Shown in pieces: positions 52,235 to 59,321 of a DNA stretch of 64,000 nucleotides. The position numbers and the translations under genes are program-made. This DNA comes from Sinomicrobium pectinilyticum (GTDB lineage Bacteria; Bacteroidota; Bacteroidia; Flavobacteriales; Flavobacteriaceae). Position 1 is the stretch's first letter. Every line of letters begins with the position of its first letter. Where the stretch lies: assembly GCF_003725735.1 (NCBI RefSeq), contig NZ_RJTM01000086.1, forward strand, positions 1-64,000. The letters are read 5' to 3'. The notes beneath the pieces were generated by a model. That model was not told the origin of the DNA, searched no databases, and was given only the letters and a program-made list of their open reading frames with translations.

Positions 52235-53226
52235 CACCGACTAATCTCCTGTAATTTTTTAAGAGCGGTCAGGGCTTTTCCGGAGAAGAGGCTTTCCCGC
52301 GCTATTTCAAAACCTTCCTTCGGTTGCAGGTTTCTGACGGTGGCAATGGCCATCCCGGCGTTGGCGCATACGACATTGTTTTGAGCTTCCGTTCCTTTTC
52401 CACTTATGACATCCATAAAAATAGCTGCGGAGTCTTCTATGGTTTCTCCTCCCTTTATAGCCTCCCGGTCCAGTTGTTCCGTTCCGAAATCGGCCGGGGT
52501 CAGCATTTGTTCCGATTGGTTGCGAATGGCTTTTGCCGGACCGGTAAGCGATAGTTCGTCATAGCCGTCGAGGGCGTGAAGTATGGTGTAGTTTTTATCC
52601 GTATTCTGGTAAAGATATCCGTACATGCGTGCCAGTTCCAGGTTAAATACGCCCACCATCTGGTTCTTAGGGAAGGCCGGATTCACCATGGGGCCCAGCA
52701 TATTGAAGAAAGTCTTCACTGCAAGTTCTTTGCGGATAGGCCCTACATTTTTCATGGCAGGGTGGAACAGGGGAGCGTGTAATACACAGATATTCGCCTC
52801 CCCGATAGACCGTTTCAGGAAATCAGGGTCATTGGAAAATTTAATACCGAGAAACTCCATTACATTGCTGGAGCCGCATTTGGAAGAAACCCCGTAATTG
52901 CCGTGTTTGGTAACGGGAATCCCGGCACCTGCGGTTATGAATGATGCCAATGTGGAAATATTGAAAGTGTCTTTACCATCGCCCCCGGTACCGCAGAGGT
53001 CAATGGCTTCGTAGCCGTTGAGGTCTACCGCGATACAAAGTTCAAGGAGGGCATCGCGAAAACCTTCCAGTTCTTCGACGGTAATACTCCGCATCATGTA
53101 GACGGTAAGAAAAGCGGCAATCTGGCTGGTGTTATAGGACCCTTTGGATATGTTGACCAGTACGTTCCTGGCCTCTTCCTTGGAGATGGTTTCGTGGTTT
53201 ATAAGCCTGTTGAGTATTTCTTTCAT
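52234..53226 (-). CDS. trpD: anthranilate phosphoribosyltransferase
   Basis: This 330-residue enzyme transfers the phosphoribosyl group of PRPP to anthranilate. The signature IDLCGTGGDGKDTFNISTLASF (about 76-97) binds PRPP and magnesium; KHGNYGVSSKCGSSNVMEFLG and HPAMKNVGPIRKELAVKTFFNMLGPMVNP form the anthranilate site. Its stop sits in the CACCCGT array. It lies 104 bases downstream of trpG, a gap that has two palindromes. Confidence 0.96.
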   Translation of the reverse strand: MKEILNRLINHETISKEEARNVLVNISKGSYNTSQIAAFLTVYMMRSITVEELEGFRDALLELCIAVDLNGYEAIDLCGTGGDGKDTFNISTLASFITAGAGIPVTKHGNYGVSSKCGSSNVMEFLGIKFSNDPDFLKRSIGEANICVLHAPLFHPAMKNVGPIRKELAVKTFFNMLGPMVNPAFPKNQMVGVFNLELARMYGYLYQNTDKNYTILHALDGYDELSLTGPAKAIRNQSEQMLTPADFGTEQLDREAIKGGETIEDSAAIFMDVISGKGTEAQNNVVCANAGMAIATVRNLQPKEGFEIARESLFSGKALTALKKLQEISR

Positions 53227-53248
53227 TTTGAAAGGTTTTTTAGTTAAA

Positions 53249-53297
53249 ACGTACAGTCGTACGTCTTTGTGTTAGTTGAGGTGTACGGCCGTACACC
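53249..53297. repeat. twin palindromes between trpG and trpD
   Basis: ACGTACAGTCGTACGT (53249-53264) and GGTGTACGGCCGTACACC (53280-53297) share the core GTAC-N4-GTAC. Their centres are 32 bases apart, about three helical turns. They could be operators, a processing site or small repeats. Confidence 0.6.
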
Positions 53298-53330
53298 TTT
53301 ACCTGTTAGTTAGAGAAGCAAAGCCTCTCT

Positions 53331-53909
53331 TTACGGAGTTGATTTCAGCCAGTTTTTAAGTATCCTTTTCCCGTCCGGAGTAAGTACCGACTCGGGGTGG
53401 TACTGTACGCCCTTCACATCGTATTCCCGGTGCCTGAGGGACATTACCTGCCCGTTTTCATCGAAAGATGTGGCTTCCAGTGAAGCGGGGAGTTCAGGAT
53501 CAACGACCCAGGAGTGATAGCGCCCCGCTTCGATCTCCTGTTCGAGGCCTTCGAAGAGCGGTTCGTCCTTAACGGTTATTTTTACCTTAGTGGCCACACC
53601 GTGGTATACTTTGTTCAGGTTAATGATCTTTCCGCCGAACACTTCGCCTATGGCCTGTTGTCCGAGACATACGCCCAAGATGCTTTTGGTGGGGGCATAC
53701 TTTTTGATAATTGCTTTTAAAAGTCCGGCTTCATCAGGAATTCCGGGGCCGGGGGAAAGGAGTATTTTGTCAAATGGTGCCGCTTCTTCCAGTTCGAGCT
53801 GGTCATTCCGCTTTACGGTAACTTCACAGCCCAGGTCTTCGAGATAGTGCACGAGGTTATATGTAAAACTGTCGTAATTATCTATAACCAGTATTTTTTG
53901 TGTTTTCAT
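53331..53909 (-). CDS. trpG: anthranilate synthase component II (glutamine amidotransferase)
   Basis: This 192-residue class I amidotransferase supplies ammonia to TrpE. The nucleophile Cys is in GVCLGQQAIGE (about 79-89), the His and Glu in VQYHPESVLTPDG (about 169-181), and the oxyanion loop in LSPGPGIPDEAG. It is single-domain, separate from TrpD, 31 bases after trpE. Confidence 0.96.
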   Translation of the reverse strand: MKTQKILVIDNYDSFTYNLVHYLEDLGCEVTVKRNDQLELEEAAPFDKILLSPGPGIPDEAGLLKAIIKKYAPTKSILGVCLGQQAIGEVFGGKIINLNKVYHGVATKVKITVKDEPLFEGLEQEIEAGRYHSWVVDPELPASLEATSFDENGQVMSLRHREYDVKGVQYHPESVLTPDGKRILKNWLKSTP

Positions 53910-53940
53910 CGGTTCTTGTATTCTTATTAATAAGGACGGG

Positions 53941-55335
53941 TTAAATACTTTCGGCCAGGCTCATGGCTGTGTTGAGGGCTCCGAGTTTGTTATATACTTC
54001 CTGTAATTCGCTTTCGGCACTGGATTCGGAGACCACCCCGGCCCCGGCCTGGTAATGCAACCTGTGATTCTTACTGAGGAAGGTCCGTATCATAATGGCG
54101 TGATTAAAATTTCCTTCAAAATCCATAAAACCTATGGCGCCACCGTAAAAGTTACGGTTACAGTTCTCATACTTGTCTATCAATTGCATGGCCATGTGTT
54201 TGGGTGCCCCGCTGAGTGTTCCTGCCGGAAAGGTATCGGCCACTACCTGCATGGTAGATGCATGGTCGTGTAATTTTCCCGTGACCTTGGATACCAGGTG
54301 AATAACATGAGAGAAGAACTGTACTTCCCTGTAGGTCTCCACTTTAACTTCATGGCCGTGCCTGCTGAGGTCATTCCTTGCCAGGTCAACCAGCATAACA
54401 TGCTCGGCATTTTCTTTGGCATCTTCGGCAAGCTGCCTGGCCAGGACGGTATCCTGTTCATCATTTCCCGTCCGCCGAAAGGTACCGGCTATGGGATGTA
54501 TTTCCGCTTTTCTGTTCTTAACCACCAGTTGCGCTTCGGGGGAAGAACCGAATATCTTGAAGTTACCGTAGTCAAAGAAAAAGAGGTAAGGGGAAGGGTT
54601 TATGCTGCGGAGCGCGCGATATACATTAAATTCGTCTCCCTTAAATTCCTGGGAGAACCTTTTGGACAAGACCAGTTGAAATACATCTCCCCTGTAACAA
54701 TGCTTTTTGGCATATTCCACACTTTTTTTGTATTCTTCATCCGTAAGGTTGGAAACCGCATCGCCTACTTTGGTAAAGTTGTAGGTAGCGAAATTTTTGG
54801 ATTGAAGCAATTGTTCTATTTCGGGGATATTGTTGGCACCATCTGCACTGTGACAGAAAATATAAGCTTCGTTTTTGAAGTGATTGATGGCGATGATGTT
54901 TTGATATACGGCATAATAAATATCCGGGATATCCAAGGTTTCTTCTTTTTCCGAAATCTCGATATCCTCGAAATAGCGGACACCGTCGTAGGCAATATAA
55001 CCGAACAGGCCCTTGTTGATGAACTTAAAGCCGTTGTCTTTGGATTTAAAGGCACTGGCAAAATTATGTATGGCCAGGGGTATATTGGTGTCCTCTCCTA
55101 TAGAGGTTTGTGTTGTAGCCCCGTCCGGATATGATTCGGTGATGGTCCCTTTTTTTATTTCGATACTGGCTATAGGGTTACAGCATATATAGGAGAAACT
55201 GTTGTTGTTCGCATGATAATCGCTGCTTTCCAGCAAGAGACTGCCGGGATACCTGTCGCGTATTTTAAGGTAAACGCTTACCGGGGTTATGGTATCTGCG
55301 AGTATCTGTTTGTAATTTGTGGTCAGATGTATCAT
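53941..55335 (-). CDS. trpE: anthranilate synthase component I
   Basis: This 464-residue chorismate-binding enzyme makes anthranilate with TrpG. The feedback site LLLESSD (about 34-40) should bind tryptophan. The chorismate domain shows EIHPIAGTFRRTG, NAEHVMLVDLARNDLSRHG, ADTFPAGTLSGAPKHMAMQLID and GGAIGFMDFEGNFNHAIMIRTFL. It is the first structural gene, 94 bases after the leader peptide. Regulation is probably dual: feedback inhibition and attenuation. Confidence 0.97.
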   Translation of the reverse strand: MIHLTTNYKQILADTITPVSVYLKIRDRYPGSLLLESSDYHANNNSFSYICCNPIASIEIKKGTITESYPDGATTQTSIGEDTNIPLAIHNFASAFKSKDNGFKFINKGLFGYIAYDGVRYFEDIEISEKEETLDIPDIYYAVYQNIIAINHFKNEAYIFCHSADGANNIPEIEQLLQSKNFATYNFTKVGDAVSNLTDEEYKKSVEYAKKHCYRGDVFQLVLSKRFSQEFKGDEFNVYRALRSINPSPYLFFFDYGNFKIFGSSPEAQLVVKNRKAEIHPIAGTFRRTGNDEQDTVLARQLAEDAKENAEHVMLVDLARNDLSRHGHEVKVETYREVQFFSHVIHLVSKVTGKLHDHASTMQVVADTFPAGTLSGAPKHMAMQLIDKYENCNRNFYGGAIGFMDFEGNFNHAIMIRTFLSKNHRLHYQAGAGVVSESSAESELQEVYNKLGALNTAMSLAESI

Positions 55336-55361
55336 TATATTTTGAAATTAAAAGGTCCGGA

Positions 55362-55395
55362 AAACAAAAAAGGCCTGTCGTGATTGACAAGCCTT
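55362..55395 (-). terminator. trp attenuator (terminator form)
   Basis: On the minus strand AAGGCTTGTC and GACAGGCCTT (55370-55379 with 55386-55395) form a 10-bp stem with one G-T pair, followed by TTTTTGTTTT. It lies between the leader peptide and trpE. Confidence 0.88.
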
Positions 55396-55425
55396 CTGTA
55401 TTTTGATTTTAAAAATACTTTACAG
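55396..55425 (-). promoter_or_regulatory. candidate trp antiterminator segment
   Basis: On the minus strand CTGTA (complement of 55421-55425) can pair with TACAG (complement of 55396-55400), immediately 5' to the terminator. Upstream CC could also pair with GG of the terminator's 5' arm, which would compete with the terminator. An inner GTATTTT/AAAATAC pair is an alternative. Confidence 0.45.
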
Positions 55426-55429
55426 GGGT

Positions 55430-55492
55430 CTAGCTCACGACGTTTCGACGTAAGTTGCTCCACCACCAAGTATTGTTTAAAATAGTATGCAT
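55430..55492 (-). CDS. trpL: trp operon leader peptide
   Basis: This 20-codon open frame on the minus strand runs from ATG 55490-55492 to TAG 55430-55432. It reads MHTILNNTWWWSNLRRNVVS, with three consecutive TGG codons at 9-11. It lies directly before an intrinsic terminator and trpE, and behind a good promoter. Ribosome stalling at the Trp codons under tryptophan shortage should favour antitermination, as in classical attenuation. A GACGT/ACGTC-type dyad follows the Trp codons and could form the pause hairpin. Confidence 0.88.
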   Translation of the reverse strand: MHTILNNTWWWSNLRRNVVS

Positions 55493-55509
55493 TTTCTTTT
55501 ATTTGGATA

Positions 55510-55539
55510 CAAATATAGAAAGGAAAATGATAACTGCAA
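55510..55539 (-). promoter_or_regulatory. trp operon promoter
   Basis: On the minus strand TTG (complement of 55537-55539), 19 bases, then TATATTTG (complement of 55510-55517), a perfect Bacteroidota -33/-7 pair. It lies 17 bases before the leader-peptide ATG. Confidence 0.78.
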
Positions 55540-55585
55540 GTGGTAAAATGCTTTTATAACATTTTTTTTGTGTATCCTTATAAAA

Positions 55586-55609
55586 GGCTCCTTTCTGCCA
55601 AAAGGAGCC
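55586..55609 (-). terminator. intrinsic terminator after the YceI gene
   Basis: GGCTCCTTT (55586-55594) and AAAGGAGCC (55601-55609) pair perfectly with a 6-base loop; on the minus strand TTTTATAAGG follows. It lies 36 bases past the YceI stop. Confidence 0.8.
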
Positions 55610-55645
55610 CGGATTCTTTATTATAGCTATTTTTTCCCGATCCGG

Positions 55646-56224
55646 TTAAAAGTTCAGGTCTACGACCAGGTCAAATTCGTCATAAATGGTTTTATCTCCC
55701 AGGTTGTCGAAAAAACTTCCGGAACCATAACGGACATCGTATTTGGACCGGTCTATCTTCAAAGCGCCTGTTGCTTTATTTCCGTAAACAGAAAGATCAA
55801 AAGTTACGGGATGCGTTTTTCCCTTAATGGTAAGATCGCCGGTAACTTTATAGGCATTTTTTCCGGAAGCTTTTACTTTCGTTATTATCAATTTGGAAGT
55901 CGGATGTGTTTCCACCCCAAAAAAATCGTCTGATTTCAGGTGACCATCCAGTTTGCTCCGGGAATCTCCTTCAAGGTCTGTACTGGTAAGAGAGGTCATA
56001 TCTACCACGAATTCTCCTCCGGTAAGTTTATCCCCTTCAAAAATGAGAGAACCTTCTTTGAGACTTATAACACCTTCGTGAGATCCGGTTACTTTATAAC
56101 CTTTCCAGGTAATTTTACTGGTGGTTACATCAACTTTTTTTTCTTCTTTATCTACGGGTGTAAAGGCGGTAGCACCTATAGCTATAACCAGGGTCAATGC
56201 TGCTTTTGCGAATTTGTTTTTCAT
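55646..56224 (-). CDS. YceI-family periplasmic lipid-binding protein
   Basis: This 192-residue protein has a signal peptide (to about residue 22). The YceI lipocalin-like domain is visible as KITWKGYKVTGSHEGVISLKEGSLIFEGDKLTGGEFVVDMTSL and GSGSFFDNLGDKTIYDEFDLVVDLNF. YceI proteins bind isoprenoid-type lipids; some respond to stress. It follows the nitroreductase gene by 45 bases in a MarR-nitroreductase-YceI order common in flavobacteria, and ends in a strong terminator. Confidence 0.93.
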   Translation of the reverse strand: MKNKFAKAALTLVIAIGATAFTPVDKEEKKVDVTTSKITWKGYKVTGSHEGVISLKEGSLIFEGDKLTGGEFVVDMTSLTSTDLEGDSRSKLDGHLKSDDFFGVETHPTSKLIITKVKASGKNAYKVTGDLTIKGKTHPVTFDLSVYGNKATGALKIDRSKYDVRYGSGSFFDNLGDKTIYDEFDLVVDLNF

Positions 56225-56269
56225 GTTTTTCAGAAATTTGTGTTATGAGTTTGAACTTTTTATTTGTGA

Positions 56270-56902
56270 TTATATGGAGGTAAATAATTCTTCCGACGGT
56301 TTTCTTACTTTCGGGAGATGCTGCATTTCATCTTCAGAAGAACGATAACCTATAGTGGCAATGACCGCGGCATTTAATCCTTTTTCTTTAAGTCCGAGTA
56401 TCTTGTTGTACCCTTCGGCATCAAATCCTTCCATCGGGCAAGCGTCTATCTGAAGTTGGGCGGCGGAAGCCAGGAGATTTCCCAATGCTATGTATGCCTG
56501 TTTGGCAGCCCAGGTACTCTTTACTTCCTGCGGTAGTGATATGACCGAATTATTTATCATATTGCTGAAGCCTGAAAGACTTTCTACCGGGATGTTTCTC
56601 GTTTTACTGATGTTATTCATATATGCCTCGGTGTCTTTGGCGGTAACATCGGTCTTACTGGCAAAGACAATAAGGTGGGAGGCATCGGTTATCTGCGGTT
56701 GTCCCCAGGAAGCCTCTTTGAGTTGCCTGCGGATTTCCGGGTCTTCTATGACAAAGACTTCGTAGGGCTGCATACCATAGGAAGAAGCGGACAAACGGAT
56801 GGCTTCTTTAAGGGTGTTGAGGTCTTCGGCTGATACTTTTGCGGACGGATCAAATTTCTTGGTCGCGTATCTCCAGTTCAATGATTCGATAATAGTGCTC
56901 AT
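56270..56902 (-). CDS. NAD(P)H-dependent nitroreductase-family oxidoreductase
   Basis: This 210-residue flavoprotein of the nitroreductase family (NfsB-like) has LNWRYATKKFDPSAKVSAEDLNTLKEAIRLSASSYGMQPYEVFVIEDPEIRRQL at the N-terminus, with the FMN-binding RYATKKFD and S-S-Y-G-M-QP. The DACPMEGFD motif and the C-terminal IGYRSSEDE follow. It reduces nitro- or quinone compounds with FMN. The ATG at 56900-56902 is taken; the one at 56989 overlaps the MarR gene and adds an unlikely tail. It is probably in one transcript with the marR gene upstream. Confidence 0.92.
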   Translation of the reverse strand: MSTIIESLNWRYATKKFDPSAKVSAEDLNTLKEAIRLSASSYGMQPYEVFVIEDPEIRRQLKEASWGQPQITDASHLIVFASKTDVTAKDTEAYMNNISKTRNIPVESLSGFSNMINNSVISLPQEVKSTWAAKQAYIALGNLLASAAQLQIDACPMEGFDAEGYNKILGLKEKGLNAAVIATIGYRSSEDEMQHLPKVRKPSEELFTSI

Positions 56903-56936
56903 ATTAAATTGAATTATATTTGGTTCTACATAATGT

Positions 56937-57386
56937 TTAACTTCGCATGGTGTCGAGCATCCGGTTGAAGGTTTCCAGCTGTTCTTCATCCAGTTTGTTT
57001 ATGATCTTTTTTTCCACGTTGGCTACGGCAATATTCATTTCTTCCAGGAGGGCCATACCGTCTTTGGTTATAAAGATCTCAACCTTTCTCCTGTTTTGCG
57101 GGCATTGAGTTCTTTTTACAAGGCCTTTATCTATCAATTTGTCCACAATCCGGGTGGTATTGCTCATTTTGGCAATCATCCGTTCCTGTATGGTAGACAG
57201 GTTTGCAGGCTGTCCTTTTTGTCCCTTCAGTATCCGCAAGACATTAAATTGCGGTATAGAAATGTCATAAGGTTTGACCGCATCGGCAACTTTACCACTT
57301 ATTTCGCTCGCCGTGTATATCAGGTTTATTATTGTCCTGGTATGGCTTTGCATATTTTGTGATTTGACAACTTCTTCAATTTTCAT
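56937..57386 (-). CDS. MarR-family transcriptional regulator
   Basis: This 149-residue MarR-type winged-helix protein has ISIPQFNVLRILKGQKGQPANLSTIQERMIAKMSNTTRIVDKLIDKGLVKRTQCPQNRRKVEIFITKDGMALLEEM, covering the recognition helix and wing with the conserved D-x-R equivalent (CPQNRRKVE). It probably represses itself and the following nitroreductase and YceI genes. A 16-bp perfect dyad overlapping its -7 box supports this. Confidence 0.92.
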   Translation of the reverse strand: MKIEEVVKSQNMQSHTRTIINLIYTASEISGKVADAVKPYDISIPQFNVLRILKGQKGQPANLSTIQERMIAKMSNTTRIVDKLIDKGLVKRTQCPQNRRKVEIFITKDGMALLEEMNIAVANVEKKIINKLDEEQLETFNRMLDTMRS

Positions 57387-57398
57387 TGTTCATACAAC

Positions 57399-57441
57399 AT
57401 TTGTAGGTACAAATATAAATTTGTTTTTTATTTCCCTGCAA
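57399..57441 (-). promoter_or_regulatory. marR promoter with overlapping operator dyad
   Basis: On the minus strand TTG (complement of 57439-57441), 21 bases, then TATATTTG (complement of 57410-57417). ATTTGTA and TACAAAT arms around 2 bases form a perfect 16-bp dyad at 57399-57414, covering the -7 box and the start site. Confidence 0.7.
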
Positions 57442-57621
57442 CTTTTTGTTTGATAATTTTTTGTTAAATTACTTGCTTCCCGACTGCTTGTGTTTATCTT
57501 TATATGATACGGTGCCCGGGCTAATTGTTTAATAATTAGTGATTAGTACTGTTTGTAATTGGTTTTTGTTGAAAAGTCCCGGAATGATGACAAAATGCTG
57601 GTCCCGATATAAAATTCGGGG

Positions 57622-57629
57622 TATTTTTG
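57622..57629 (+). promoter_or_regulatory. -7 box of the thioredoxin-fold gene pair
   Basis: TATTTTTG, a perfect TAnnTTTG, 25 bases before the ATG at 57655. A second candidate farther upstream is TTG-N19-TATCTTTA (57473-57502). Confidence 0.5.
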
Positions 57630-57654
57630 CTGGTTCCGGATAAAAATTCCAGAG

Positions 57655-58218
57655 ATGAAACTACATATTACCTGTGCGTTTTTTGTAATTTTGATTTCCT
57701 GTAAGACCGACGGAAGCAAGAAAGCTGAGATAGCGGAGGCAGGGGAGACAGTCCGTAAACTTCCGCCCAAAGAAGCGGTAACGGACGGTGACCTTGAAAT
57801 CGATGTATATGATTTTGCCGGTTTTGAGCAGTTTTTGCACCGGCAGGACGGCAAAACGTATGTTGTTAATTTTTGGGCGACCTGGTGTAAACCATGTGTC
57901 GCCGAATTGCCTTATTTCGAACGTCTCGGGAGGGAATATGCAGATAAAGGAGTAGAGGTAGTGCTGGTGAGCCTGGATTTGCACGGGACTTTTGAAAAAA
58001 AACTGCTTCCTTTTGTCAGGGAGAAAAAACTGGAATCACAGGTGATTGTCCTGGACGATCCGAAACAGAACGACTGGATTCCCCAGGTAAATGAAGCATG
58101 GTCGGGTGCCATACCGGCAACACTTATGTATAATAAAACAAACCGGATGTTTTACGAATCGTCTTTGACGTATGAAGATCTGGAAAACAACCTGAAAGCT
58201 TTAATCGATACGAAATGA
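57655..58218 (+). CDS. TlpA-like thioredoxin-fold lipoprotein
   Basis: This 187-residue protein has a short signal peptide with a lipobox-like LISC (Cys16), a Lys/Glu-rich linker and a TlpA/ResA-type thioredoxin domain with NFWATWCKPCVAELPYF (Cys78 and Cys81). It is probably a membrane-anchored periplasmic thiol reductant. Its end overlaps the next gene by 4 bases (ATGA), so the two thioredoxin-fold proteins are translationally coupled and likely act together. Confidence 0.9.
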   Translation: MKLHITCAFFVILISCKTDGSKKAEIAEAGETVRKLPPKEAVTDGDLEIDVYDFAGFEQFLHRQDGKTYVVNFWATWCKPCVAELPYFERLGREYADKGVEVVLVSLDLHGTFEKKLLPFVREKKLESQVIVLDDPKQNDWIPQVNEAWSGAIPATLMYNKTNRMFYESSLTYEDLENNLKALIDTK

Positions 58219-58829
58219 AAACAATCAGAATTTTCTTATTGCTCACCGTTGTACTGGCAATGAGTTCTTTTTCGGTAGATATCCCTGCCGATGACGAGGG
58301 GTACCGGATAGGGGATCTTGCTGAAGATTTCAATCTGAAGAACGTGGATGGCAAAATGGTCTCGCTGGCGGATTATAAGGACGCGAGAGGCTACCTGGTA
58401 ATATTTACCTGTAACACCTGCCCTTATGCTCAGGCATATGAAGACAGGATCATTGCCCTGGACAAAAAATATAAGAAAAAAGGGGTCCCTGTTATAGCTA
58501 TTAACCCGAATAGCCCGGAGAAATCTCCAAAGGACAGCTTTGAGGATATGCAGGTGCGGGCTACCGAGAAGGGGTTCAGCTTTCCGTATTTGCTGGATGA
58601 AGGACAGGAAATCTACCCGAAGTACGGGGCTACCCGTACCCCTCATGTTTTCCTGCTGGAAAAGAAGGATAAGGGAAATGAGGTGCGGTATATAGGAGCC
58701 ATAGATGATAATTACCAGGATGAGACTTCAGTGGAAACCCGTTATGTGGAGGATGCGGTAGATGCCATGCTGGGGGGAGAAGAAATAAGAATAACAACCA
58801 CCAAGGCAATAGGGTGTAGTATTAAATAA
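58215..58829 (+). CDS. exported thioredoxin/AhpC-TSA-like protein
   Basis: This 204-residue protein has a signal peptide (to about residue 21) and a redoxin domain of the AhpC/TSA-like type. The redox-active segment is FTCNTCPYAQAYEDRI (Cys66 and Cys69, CxxC), then PVIAINPNSPEKSPKDSFEDMQ and TRTPHVFLLEKKDKGNEVRYIGAIDDN. The CNTCPYA active site is typical of the thiol-disulfide family next to TlpA-like proteins. It is coupled to the previous gene by overlap and followed by a terminator. Confidence 0.9.
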   Translation: MKTIRIFLLLTVVLAMSSFSVDIPADDEGYRIGDLAEDFNLKNVDGKMVSLADYKDARGYLVIFTCNTCPYAQAYEDRIIALDKKYKKKGVPVIAINPNSPEKSPKDSFEDMQVRATEKGFSFPYLLDEGQEIYPKYGATRTPHVFLLEKKDKGNEVRYIGAIDDNYQDETSVETRYVEDAVDAMLGGEEIRITTTKAIGCSIK

Positions 58830-58892
58830 TTGTGATGTCTCCTCTCCGCCGGCTGACCGGTTGAGAACGGGAAAAAATATCAGCTAAATAAT

Positions 58893-58918
58893 CCGGGACT
58901 CCTTGTTCCGGTTTTTTT
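58893..58918 (+). terminator. terminator of the thioredoxin-fold gene pair
   Basis: CCGGGA (58893-58898) pairs with TTCCGG (58906-58911) with one G-T wobble, followed by TTTTTTT (58912-58918). It overlaps the start of the rhodanese promoter region. Confidence 0.65.
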
Positions 58919-58934
58919 GTTTTGTGTAATTTTG
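58903..58934 (+). promoter_or_regulatory. rhodanese gene promoter
   Basis: TTG (58903-58905), 21 bases, then TAATTTTG (58927-58934), a perfect -7 box, 16 bases before the ATG. Confidence 0.65.
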
Positions 58935-58950
58935 AAAAAAAGAAAATACT

Positions 58951-59262
58951 ATGGCAGATTTAATTCAAGAGGAATGGGCGGAACAACTGGAAAATGATAA
59001 AAACGCCATTGTCCTGGACGTCCGTACCGAGGAGGAATTTGAGGAAGGATATATTCCCAACGCGATAAATATAGACATTCGTCAGGGGCAGGATTTTATT
59101 GATGAACTGGAGAAACTCGATAAGTCCAAAACCTATTACGTTTATTGCCGTTCCGGGGCCAGAAGTGCAAAGGCCTGCGCTATTATGGACCAGTTGGGGT
59201 TTGAAGAAGCCCATAACCTCCTGGGAGGTATTATGGAATGGGAAGGCGACATTGCAGAATAA
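58951..59262 (+). CDS. rhodanese-domain protein
   Basis: This 103-residue single-domain rhodanese has VLDVRTEEEFEEGYIPNAINIDI (CH2A-type motif) and the active-site loop YCRSGARS with catalytic Cys66, then the C-terminal NLLGGIMEWEG. No signal peptide, so cytoplasmic; sulfur transfer is likely. It has its own promoter and a 14-bp hairpin after the stop. Confidence 0.93.
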   Translation: MADLIQEEWAEQLENDKNAIVLDVRTEEEFEEGYIPNAINIDIRQGQDFIDELEKLDKSKTYYVYCRSGARSAKACAIMDQLGFEEAHNLLGGIMEWEGDIAE

Positions 59263-59268
59263 TGATAC

Positions 59269-59310
59269 ATCCCGTCTTTTCCCTTTGAGGGCAGGTGGAA
59301 AAGACGGGAT
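59269..59310. terminator. hairpin between rhodanese and creD
   Basis: ATCCCGTCTTTTCC (59269-59282) and GGAAAAGACGGGAT (59297-59310) pair perfectly over 14 bp with a 14-base loop between convergent genes. No T run follows, so it may work with rho or as a 3' protector. Confidence 0.65.
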
Positions 59311-59321
59311 ATGTCTGACCC

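Noticed and set aside
54298-55134. 278-codon plus-strand frame opposite trpE
   Set aside because: Antisense to a complete, motif-rich trpE; long only because of codon bias.
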